Below, piece by piece: positions 1 to 6,619 of a DNA stretch of 22,870 nucleotides. Source of the DNA: DASPKO01 sp035628055 (lineage in GTDB: Bacteria > Planctomycetota > Phycisphaerae > Phycisphaerales > UBA1924); NCBI GenBank assembly GCA_035628055.1, contig DASPKO010000235.1:1-22870 (forward strand), in the 5' to 3' direction. The notes under the pieces are model-generated. The model was given only the letters and a program-made list of their open reading frames with translations. It was not told the origin of the DNA and searched no databases. A program made the translations under genes and the position numbers. Numbering within the stretch: the stretch's first letter is position 1; every line of letters starts with the position of its first letter.

Positions 1-50
1 AAGCCCGAGGCCGCCGCAGGTGTAGCGCGACGGCCCACGAGAGACCCTTG

Positions 51-56
51 AAGGAG
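51..56 (+). promoter_or_regulatory. Ribosome binding site that fixes the first gene's start
   Basis: AAGGAG lies 9 nt upstream of the ATG at 66. It favours that ATG over the in-frame TTG at 48, which would sit upstream of this site and add six residues ahead of the signal peptide. Confidence 0.7.
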
Positions 57-65
57 ATTGCTGGC

Positions 66-926
66 ATGACGTATTCGGCTTCCTCTCGGAACACCGCCGC
101 TCGCACCTCGTCCCTGGCCCTGCTGGCCGGACTCGGCGTCGCCCTGACCGCAACCACCGCCCTGGCCCAGGCCGTCAGCTTCACCGAGGGCGATTGGTCC
201 TCGCAGTGGTCCAGTGCCGAGGTCATGGACACGACCTTCGGAGGGCAGGCCAACTTCGTTCTCAGCGTCCCGGCGGTCGGGGGCAACCCCGGCCAGTTCC
301 GCGCGGTCACCCAGACCCTCCTCGGCTCGGGCGCCCTCGTCGTCGCCCACACCCGCAACGGCGCGACCTACACGCCCTCGAGCCAGGGTTCGATCAACTC
401 GCTCCACGTCAGCTTCGACATCATCCTCCTGAGCTCCACCCCCGGCCCCGGCACGAACTACGGCCTCCTCATCCAGCAGGGCGGGGCGACCTACCTCCAG
501 ACCTCCGCCTCTCTCGCCAACAACACCGGCTGGACTCACGTGGACCTCACCCTCGTCCCCGGCCAGTTCACCAAGATCGCCGGCTCCGGCCCCAATCAGC
601 CCAACTTCACCTCCACCGGTGGGACCATTCAGTTCGGGTACTACACCGCCAACAGCTCGATGGGCTCCCAGATCACCCGGCAGAGCGGCATCGACAACTG
701 GCACGTTGACGTCAACGGCGTCTCCAACCCCCCGCCCCTGTGCCCCTGTGACTGGAACAACGACGGCAACGTCACCACCGCCGACATTACCAGCTTCATG
801 AGCACCTGGTTCCAGCAGGTCGGCGGCGGTCCGGGGACGGCCGACTTCAACCAGAACGGCAGCGTCAACACCTCCGACGTCACCGCCTTCCTCTCTTCAT
901 GGTTCCAGCAGGTCACGACCTGCTGA
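66..926 (+). CDS. Secreted protein with C-terminal dockerin-type (GC-type) repeat pair
   Basis: The protein has 286 aa. Residues 1-34 form a Sec signal peptide with a hydrophobic run around 17-33 and a likely cleavage after ALA34. Residues about 38-222 look like a secreted beta-sandwich; the ending GIDNWHVDV resembles lectin/laminin-G-like modules common in planctomycete exoproteins, but I cannot name a fold. Residues 226-286 hold two calcium-loop repeats: D229..N..D..G..V..D240 and D260-F-N-x-N-G-x-V..D271, each followed by an aromatic ITSFMSTWF/VTAFLSSWF helix. They are flanked by Cys226/Cys228 and a terminal Cys286. This is the dockerin-like C-terminus seen in many Phycisphaerae surface or exported proteins. 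It probably anchors or sorts the protein; the substrate is unknown. The ATG at 66 is chosen because AAGGAG lies 9 nt upstream. The gene stands alone and is closed by the terminator at 964-996. Confidence 0.85.
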   Translation: MTYSASSRNTAARTSSLALLAGLGVALTATTALAQAVSFTEGDWSSQWSSAEVMDTTFGGQANFVLSVPAVGGNPGQFRAVTQTLLGSGALVVAHTRNGATYTPSSQGSINSLHVSFDIILLSSTPGPGTNYGLLIQQGGATYLQTSASLANNTGWTHVDLTLVPGQFTKIAGSGPNQPNFTSTGGTIQFGYYTANSSMGSQITRQSGIDNWHVDVNGVSNPPPLCPCDWNNDGNVTTADITSFMSTWFQQVGGGPGTADFNQNGSVNTSDVTAFLSSWFQQVTTC

Positions 927-963
927 GCTCTCCCGGCCGGACGGCCGGTCACGTGAACCCCCC

Positions 964-996
964 AAGACCGGGCTCTCCGAGCCCGGTCTTTTTTTT
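964..996 (+). terminator. Rho-independent terminator
   Basis: A perfect 12-bp stem (AAGACCGGGCTC at 964-975 pairing with 979-990) encloses a 3-nt loop and runs into eight T's (989-996). It closes the dockerin-protein gene 38 bp after its stop. Confidence 0.93.
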
Positions 997-1145
997 ACTT
1001 GCACCTGCCGCCTACGAGGAGCACCGGGCCGTTCGTTGATGTTCAGTTTTCCTCGAATAGGGGATTGTTGTGGCCGATGTCGCGCGCTAACCTTCTTCGT
1101 CCCTCTCCGCGCTGGCATTTCCCGGCGCGCAGCGCACACGAACGC

Positions 1146-1946
1146 ATGACCCGCACCCTCACGACGAACCCGTTTTCTGCCCCGGCCTGCCCGCAGCGCC
1201 GCGGGTTCACCATCGTCGAGCTGCTGATCGTGGTCGCCATCATCGCCGTGCTGATCTCGCTGATCCTCCCGGCCGCCAGCGGGACTCTCAAGTCGGCCCG
1301 CGGCTTCCGCTGCCAGCTCGCGCAGCGCTCCATCGCCTTCGACTTCGCCGTCTTCGCCGACGAGCAGCTCCACGGCGACCGGGGCGACGACGAGGTGCTG
1401 GGCGACCGGCACTTCCGCCTCGAGACCTTCCTCGATTCCCAGTACATGGTCGACGAGTTCTGGGCCTGGCCGGGGCAGACCGTGGTGCGCATCCCCGACA
1501 CGCGCGGCAACGATCCGATGCGCTGCGCCGAGGTCAGCGGGGACCTCACGCTCCGGTCCAACATGCCCTGCTCCATGGGAGCCGTCGAGCCTCCCCAGCG
1601 CGTCTCCTTCGGGTTCAACATCCGCCTGCACCGCCCCGAGATCACCGGGCCGTCGGGCCCGCAGTTCAGCCCGCCCGTCCGCCTCACCAGCGCCGTGATC
1701 GACGCCGACCGCGTGCCGCTCTTCTGGGATGTGGACGGGCAAGCCGCCTTTGATCGGGGCGTCTCGCCGATGTTCGGGGGACCATCACTCGGGTCGACCG
1801 GTCCGCTGGGTGGCGATCTGTACTGGTTCCCGGCGGCCCGCCACCAGAACCAGCTCAACGTCGCCTTCACCGACGGGAGCGTCGAGGCCACCTCCGACCC
1901 CCTGTCCGAGGCGGGCTGGCGCTGGGATTACCAGCCGGTCCGCTAG
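1146..1946 (+). CDS. Type IV pilin-like / pseudopilin protein with H-X9-DG motif
   Basis: The protein has 266 aa from the ATG at 1146. A short basic leader ends in a prepilin peptidase site, RRG-FTIVELLIVVAIIAVL: cleavage after Gly, N-methyl-Phe, Glu at +5, then a hydrophobic helix. The C-terminus carries H-QNQLNVAFT-DG, an exact H-X9-DG motif, typical of the large planctomycete family of prepilin-like proteins (DUF1559-related). It should be cleaved by PilD-like peptidase and assembled in, or held at, the inner membrane as part of a type II secretion or pilus-like fibre. In-frame alternatives at 1077 (ATG) and 999 (TTG, inside the preceding terminator) would put a long non-hydrophobic stretch before the leader. 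No clear Shine-Dalgarno is visible. The next gene, a histidine kinase, starts 9 nt after the stop, so the two are probably co-transcribed. The upstream gap at about 1030-1075 is AT-richer than its surroundings and probably contains the promoter. Confidence 0.82.
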   Translation: MTRTLTTNPFSAPACPQRRGFTIVELLIVVAIIAVLISLILPAASGTLKSARGFRCQLAQRSIAFDFAVFADEQLHGDRGDDEVLGDRHFRLETFLDSQYMVDEFWAWPGQTVVRIPDTRGNDPMRCAEVSGDLTLRSNMPCSMGAVEPPQRVSFGFNIRLHRPEITGPSGPQFSPPVRLTSAVIDADRVPLFWDVDGQAAFDRGVSPMFGGPSLGSTGPLGGDLYWFPAARHQNQLNVAFTDGSVEATSDPLSEAGWRWDYQPVR

Positions 1947-1955
1947 CATTCACGC

Positions 1956-3491
1956 ATGTCCCTGCGGCTGAAGTTCGCGCTCCTGCTGGCGCTCGTCGGC
2001 GCGGGGGTGCTCGGTAACATCGGCGCCGCCCTCTGGTGCTTCGCGGTCCTCGAGCGCGAGCTCGCCGGGCCCTTTGTCAGCGTCGCCAGCGTGATGCGCC
2101 AGCTCGGGCATATCAAGCGCGGCGTCGAGGAGCAGGCGGCGCTGGTGCGCGGCGGGGGCCGCCTTGCCGACGCCAAGACCCTCGAGCCCCAGCAGGACTT
2201 CGCCGAGATCTCCCGCACCATCGAGCAGAGCCTCAAGCACCTCCACCAGAGCGAGTGGTTCATCGAGCGGACGGGTCGGAGCACCTCGCGGAACCTCAAT
2301 GCGCGCGTGGAAGATTTCGTCGCCTCCGGTGCGCAGCGCGACGCCGCCGACCCGGGGTGGGAAGGCCGGTTCACCGAGCAGGCTCACCAGCTCCACGAGC
2401 TGATCGAGATGATCGAGGGACGCATCCTGGCCGATGCGGCCCTGGCGACCGAGTGGGACGACCGGGTGCGCCAGCGGCTGCTGCTGGTCCTCTTCTTGAG
2501 CTCCTTCGGAGCGGTGCTGGCGGGCATCCTGGCGATGGCGTTCGTCAACCGGTGGGTGCTCCAGCCCGTCTCGGAGCTGCGCACGGCCGCGGAACGCATC
2601 GGTGCCGGCGACTTCACCCACCGCGTCCGGGTGGCGCGCGGCCCGGAGGACGAGATCACGGAGCTCAGCCGGGAAGTCAACCACATGGCCTCGATGGTCC
2701 AGACCATGCAGGACGAGCGCGTCGACCGGGAGCGGCTGGCCGCGGTCGGCGAGCTGGTGCGCCGGCTGGCCCACAACCTCAGGAACCCGCTGGCCGGAAT
2801 CCGCGGCCTGGCCGAACTCACGCGCGACGAGCTCCCCCCCGAGACCGACCTGCGCGAGATGCAGCAGCGGATCATCTCCTCGGTCGACCGGTTCGAGCAG
2901 TGGCTCAAGGACCTGCTCAACGCGACCTCGCCAGCCTCGATCGAGCGGGCGCCCGAAGAGGTGGGGCCGTGGCTGTCGGGCCTGATCGATTCCCACCGGC
3001 CCATGGCCCAGGCCAAGCGGGTGAACCTGCATGTCGACCTCGCCAAGGCCCCGCCCCGGGCGGAAATAGATAAGCGTCACCTCGAGCACGCCGTGGCGGC
3101 AATCTTATCTAACGCGATCGAGGCGACCCCCGCCGGCGGGCACGTAACAATTCGCGCCACGGGCGGCGAGGACGGGAAGTGGGAGCTTTCGATATCGGAC
3201 CAGGGTCCGGGCGTCGCCCCGGAGATTCGGGACCGGATCTTCCGACCTTACTTCACCACCAAGCGCGACGGGACGGGCATAGGTCTTGCAGTAGCCCAGC
3301 AGGTGGTGCAGGGCCATGGCGGGCGCATCGAGATCGGTGCGCCGCCCGCGAACGGGGTGCTGACACCGGGACTGGGGCCTGGGGCCCGGTTTTCGATCCT
3401 TCTCCCGCTGCACGTGGCGGCCGACGGGGGCAAGACTGAGGCGGGGGCGGGGGGCTCGGAGGCGGCTGGTGGCCAAAATTCTCGTCATTGA
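1956..3491 (+). CDS. Membrane sensor histidine kinase with HAMP domain (NtrB/AtoS-like)
   Basis: The protein has 511 aa. TM1 covers about residues 7-29. A mostly helical extracytoplasmic sensor region covers 32-172, and TM2 about 174-197. HAMP covers about 198-250 (LQPVSELRTAAERIGAGDF). The DHp H-box is LAHNLRNPLAGI with phospho-acceptor His273. The catalytic domain shows the N-box (Asn386 in LSNAIEATP), G1 box DQGPG (415-419), F-box FRPYFTTK (429-436) and G2 box GTGIGLA (439-445), all intact. The H-box sequence and C-terminal ATPase are of the class that partners NtrC-type regulators. The gene overlaps the next one, such a regulator, by 23 bp, which makes it the cognate partner by position. 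The last ~40 residues after the ATPase are low-complexity and are partly dictated by the overlap. The signal sensed is unknown. Confidence 0.92.
   Translation: MSLRLKFALLLALVGAGVLGNIGAALWCFAVLERELAGPFVSVASVMRQLGHIKRGVEEQAALVRGGGRLADAKTLEPQQDFAEISRTIEQSLKHLHQSEWFIERTGRSTSRNLNARVEDFVASGAQRDAADPGWEGRFTEQAHQLHELIEMIEGRILADAALATEWDDRVRQRLLLVLFLSSFGAVLAGILAMAFVNRWVLQPVSELRTAAERIGAGDFTHRVRVARGPEDEITELSREVNHMASMVQTMQDERVDRERLAAVGELVRRLAHNLRNPLAGIRGLAELTRDELPPETDLREMQQRIISSVDRFEQWLKDLLNATSPASIERAPEEVGPWLSGLIDSHRPMAQAKRVNLHVDLAKAPPRAEIDKRHLEHAVAAILSNAIEATPAGGHVTIRATGGEDGKWELSISDQGPGVAPEIRDRIFRPYFTTKRDGTGIGLAVAQQVVQGHGGRIEIGAPPANGVLTPGLGPGARFSILLPLHVAADGGKTEAGAGGSEAAGGQNSRH
3458..3462 (+). promoter_or_regulatory. 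Ribosome binding site inside the kinase gene
   Basis: GGAGG lies 6 nt before the GTG at 3469, within the 3' end of the histidine kinase frame. It supports GTG as the regulator's start and a coupled overlap. Confidence 0.75.
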
Positions 3492-5052
3492 AGATGAGCA
3501 GAACCTCCGGTTTTCGGTCCGGCGGACGCTGGCGCGGGCCCGGCACGACGTGCACGAGGCCGGCAACCTCGGGGAGGCCCGGTCCCTGATCTCCAAGCAC
3601 GATTTCGACCTGGTGATCACCGACGTGATGCTCGGGAGCGAGAACGGGATGGAAATCGTGCGCGAGCTGCGCGCGGAGGCGTTCGACGGGGTGATCGTGG
3701 TGATGACGGCCTTCGGCACCGTCGAGGCGGCCGTGGCGGCGATGAAGGACGGCGCCGACGACTACCTGCAGAAGCCTCTCTCGCTCGAGGAGCTCTCGCT
3801 CCAGGCGGAGAAGTGGCTGGAGCAGCGCCGGCTGGCGCGGCGCGTGAAGCTGTACGAGCGCCTGGAGCAGGCCAGGGCCGCGGGCGACGGCGAGGCGATG
3901 GGGCGCAGCCCCGCGTGGCTCAGCACGCTCAACCTGGCGGGGCGTCTGGCGTCGATCCCTCTGGAGGCGCCGACGGGCGAGGCCGGGGGGGGGCTTCCGT
4001 GCATCCTGCTGCAGGGCGAGACCGGGGTGGGCAAGGGCGTGCTGGCGCGGTTCATCCACACGCGCGCGTGCGAGATCGCGGGCTCGGCGGGCAGCAAGAG
4101 CGCGCCCCCGTTCGTGCACGTGAACTGCTCGGCGCTGCCCGCGACGCTGGTCGAGGCGGAGCTCTTCGGGCACGAGAAGGGGGCCTTCACCGACGCGCGC
4201 GAGGCGCGTCCGGGCCTGTTCGAGATGGCCGACGGGGGAACGATCTTTCTCGACGAGATCAGCGAGACGCCGCTGGAACTCCAGGCCAAGCTCCTGCTGG
4301 TCGTGGAGCAGGGCATCTACCGGCGCGTGGGCGGCAGCCGCGAGCGCACCGTACGGGTTCGCGTGATCGCGGCCTCCAACCAGGACCTCGAGGAGCGGGT
4401 CAGCGCCGGGACGTTCCGGCGCGACCTGCTGTACCGGCTCAACGCCTTCACGATCAAGATCCCGGCGCTGCGGCAGCGCGACGGGGACGTGCTCCTGATC
4501 GCCGAGGCGCTCCTCGAGAAGTTCGCGCGGCGGTACGGGCGGCCGGGAATGACCCTGGGCGAGGAGGGCCGCCGGGCCATGCTCGCTCACGCCTGGCCCG
4601 GCAACGTGCGCGAGCTCGTGAACGCCGTGCAGCGCGCGGCGATGCTCAGCGAGGGGACCGTCGTCGGACCGGCGGACCTCGGCCTGGAGGAGTGGGAGGG
4701 GCGGGAGGAGCCGCCCGACGAGGCGCGCGCCGCGGCCGTGGCCGCGGCCCCGGAGCGCGGCGCGCCGCCCGCGGGGATGGCGGTCGGCGCGCCGGAACCG
4801 GCCCCGACGGGGTCCGTGCCGGCACCGGCGCCGCCCGCCCCAGGGGGTGGCGACGGCCTGGTCTTCGACTTCGACAAGGGCGTGCACACCGCCGACGAGG
4901 TCGAGCGCCAGCTCATCATCCAGGCCCTGCGGCGGACGGGGGGGAACGTCTCACGGGCCGCCAAGCTGATCGGGATGCAGCGCAGCAGCCTGCGCTACCG
5001 CATCGAGCGGTACGGGCTGGAGACCTTCGTGCACGAGGTCGCCAAGTCATGA
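3469..5052 (+). CDS. NtrC-family sigma-54-dependent response regulator
   Basis: The protein has 527 aa from GTG, chosen because the receiver sequence begins at once (AKILVIEDEQ) and GGAGG lies 6 nt upstream. The receiver covers residues 1-115: acidic residues E8/D9, phospho-acceptor Asp52 (TDVML), Thr80 and Lys102. The AAA+ domain covers about 142-405: Walker A GETGVGKG (183-190), sigma-54 contact loop GAFTDA (238-243), Walker B GGTIFLDE (256-263) and sensor II WPGNVREL (376-383). An Ala/Pro-rich linker covers about 412-462. A Fis-type HTH covers about 477-515 (GGNVSRAAKLIGMQRSSLRYRI). The contact loop reads GAFTDA instead of the canonical GAFTGA. The protein should activate sigma-54 promoters after phosphorylation by the kinase encoded just upstream; its targets are unknown. 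A run of nine G's (3985-3993) lies in the receiver-AAA linker. The stop overlaps the next start as ATGA. Confidence 0.93.
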   Translation: MAKILVIEDEQNLRFSVRRTLARARHDVHEAGNLGEARSLISKHDFDLVITDVMLGSENGMEIVRELRAEAFDGVIVVMTAFGTVEAAVAAMKDGADDYLQKPLSLEELSLQAEKWLEQRRLARRVKLYERLEQARAAGDGEAMGRSPAWLSTLNLAGRLASIPLEAPTGEAGGGLPCILLQGETGVGKGVLARFIHTRACEIAGSAGSKSAPPFVHVNCSALPATLVEAELFGHEKGAFTDAREARPGLFEMADGGTIFLDEISETPLELQAKLLLVVEQGIYRRVGGSRERTVRVRVIAASNQDLEERVSAGTFRRDLLYRLNAFTIKIPALRQRDGDVLLIAEALLEKFARRYGRPGMTLGEEGRRAMLAHAWPGNVRELVNAVQRAAMLSEGTVVGPADLGLEEWEGREEPPDEARAAAVAAAPERGAPPAGMAVGAPEPAPTGSVPAPAPPAPGGGDGLVFDFDKGVHTADEVERQLIIQALRRTGGNVSRAAKLIGMQRSSLRYRIERYGLETFVHEVAKS

Positions 5053-6566
5053 GCCGCGCCGGCCCTGCCATTGTCGCGGCGCTGGCCCTGGCCGGCCTGG
5101 GCCCGGGCGCCCCGGCCCGAGGGCAGGACGACGGCCTGTTCTTCGACGCGCCCGCGGACGCGGTCGTGCGCCGCACCGACGCGGGCAACGACGGGCCCCT
5201 GTTCCCCGGCGCCACGGTGCCCGACCTTCTCGGAGCCACGCTGAGCGGGTGGCTGCCCGCCAGCCCGGGCGACCCCTACGCGGGCCAGGTCGTCAGCGGC
5301 GGGGCCGCGCAGGTCTTCCGCCTGGACGTGCGCTTCGCCGGGCTGGTGAACCCCCCCGGCCCGCTGGGTCTGGGCGGGCTCGAGTACGACCCGTTCCGGT
5401 ACGGCGCCAGCCCGGTGGTGGGGTTTCTCGAGCTGAACATGGACCGCGACCGCGACACGGGCGGCCAGCTCGGCGGGGCCGCCCACCACCGGTTCCTCGC
5501 CAACGCCGCGCGCTTCGGCTGCCGGCCGGAGAGCTCGGACGGCACGCACGCGGCGGCGCTGGGCACCGACCTGGACGTGGACTTCTTCACCGCCCCGCAG
5601 GTCGAGCGCTCCGGGGAGGAGTTCTCGCTCTCCCTGTGCGGGTGCCACCCGGTGACGCTGGTCTCGCAGGGCGGGAACGGCAACGGGGTCTTCGACGCGG
5701 GCGAGACCTGGGTGATCCAGTCTCGTTTCTTTACCCGGGCGGGCGGGTACCGGCAGGCCAGCGGGGCCTTCGGGGGGTCGGCGCCGGGGGAGTACGACCC
5801 GGTGGTGCGCCTCCGCTTCCGTCACGAGATCGCCACCAACACCACCACGATCACGCTCGTGTTCGCGCTGACGGCCCAAGGAGCGGCGATGCTCAGCGGG
5901 CAGGCGGCCCAGCCGCTGGACCTGAGCGTGGGCAATCACGTCAGCGTGCACGAGGCGCTGGCCGACCTGGTCAATGCGGCCAACGGGGTCTACGGCCCCA
6001 TCTCCGGGCCCGCCTCGCAGCTCGTCGACGACTGGCAGGGCGAGGACCCGACGGAATCGCTCGATCCGACCCGCTGGCGCGCCAACGCCCTGTTCGGCAT
6101 GCCCTACGCCGCGCCCGAGCCCTCGCTCTACGCGTGGACCGACCTCGGCTTCGAGTGCCTGGTGGGCGACATGGACGGCGACGCCGTGGCCGCCGCCCTC
6201 GACCGGCAGGCGGTGGCGGGCGTCATCGCGGGCCACGACGGGGGCCCGGGCGATGCCGACGGCGCCACCAATGGGTCGTGGGTTCTCCCGAACTTCGCAA
6301 CGAACTTCGCGCGGCACGACCTCAACGGCGACGGGCGGGTGAACGGCGCCGACCTGGCCCTGCTCGGGGGCCCCGCCTGCCCGGCGGACTTCGACCAGAG
6401 CGGCGCGGTGACCACGGGCGATGTGAGCGCCTTCCTGGGCGCCTGGTTCGCCGGGCTTAGCGGCGGGAGCCTCCAGGCGGACTTCAACGGCGACACGCTC
6501 TTGACCACGTCCGACGTGTCGGCTTTCCTCTCGGCCTGGTTCGCCGCGGCGGCGGGCGGCTGCTGA
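5049..6566 (+). CDS. Secreted protein with tandem EF-hand/dockerin-type repeats
   Basis: The protein has 505 aa. The start is the ATG of an ATGA overlap with the regulator gene, and it leads straight into a signal peptide (residues 1-25, hydrophobic 7-20, cleavage near ARG25-Q). Residues about 26-365 form an unrecognised secreted domain containing an acidic NMDRDRDTGG stretch (130-139), a short CGC motif (197-199) and a NGNGVFDAGE calcium-like loop (210-219). Residues 370-440 carry a first, spread dockerin-like pair (GDMDGD at 373-378 and DLNGDGRVNGADLALL at 424-439). Residues 444-505 carry a second pair (ADFDQSGAVTTGDVSAFL and ADFNGDTLLTTSDVSAFL, each followed by AWF) and end in GGC. The pairing CP-AD-F ... 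terminal GC is the planctomycete GC-type dockerin ending. The protein is likely exported and surface-held. Its coupling to the two-component genes suggests it is a sensor partner or an output; that is inference. Confidence 0.85.
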   Translation: MSRAGPAIVAALALAGLGPGAPARGQDDGLFFDAPADAVVRRTDAGNDGPLFPGATVPDLLGATLSGWLPASPGDPYAGQVVSGGAAQVFRLDVRFAGLVNPPGPLGLGGLEYDPFRYGASPVVGFLELNMDRDRDTGGQLGGAAHHRFLANAARFGCRPESSDGTHAAALGTDLDVDFFTAPQVERSGEEFSLSLCGCHPVTLVSQGGNGNGVFDAGETWVIQSRFFTRAGGYRQASGAFGGSAPGEYDPVVRLRFRHEIATNTTTITLVFALTAQGAAMLSGQAAQPLDLSVGNHVSVHEALADLVNAANGVYGPISGPASQLVDDWQGEDPTESLDPTRWRANALFGMPYAAPEPSLYAWTDLGFECLVGDMDGDAVAAALDRQAVAGVIAGHDGGPGDADGATNGSWVLPNFATNFARHDLNGDGRVNGADLALLGGPACPADFDQSGAVTTGDVSAFLGAWFAGLSGGSLQADFNGDTLLTTSDVSAFLSAWFAAAAGGC

Positions 6567-6619
6567 GCGCCGGCCGGGCCCGGCGGCGCCGGCGACGTGT
6601 TCACCCCGCACGGGCTGGT

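Noticed and set aside
1036..1063. Sigma-70 promoter TTGATG ... TAGGGG upstream of the pseudopilin
   Set aside because: The -35 is fair, but no acceptable -10 lies at 16-18 bp. The region is AT-richer and probably regulatory, yet no element can be assigned.
1113..1128. Sigma-54-like promoter before the pseudopilin gene (TGGCAT ...)
   Set aside because: The -24 half is present, but the GC of the -12 half falls one base off the required spacing.
999..1145. Earlier starts (TTG 999, ATG 1077) for the pseudopilin
   Set aside because: The TTG at 999 begins in the tail of the preceding terminator region, and both would make an atypically long prepilin leader.
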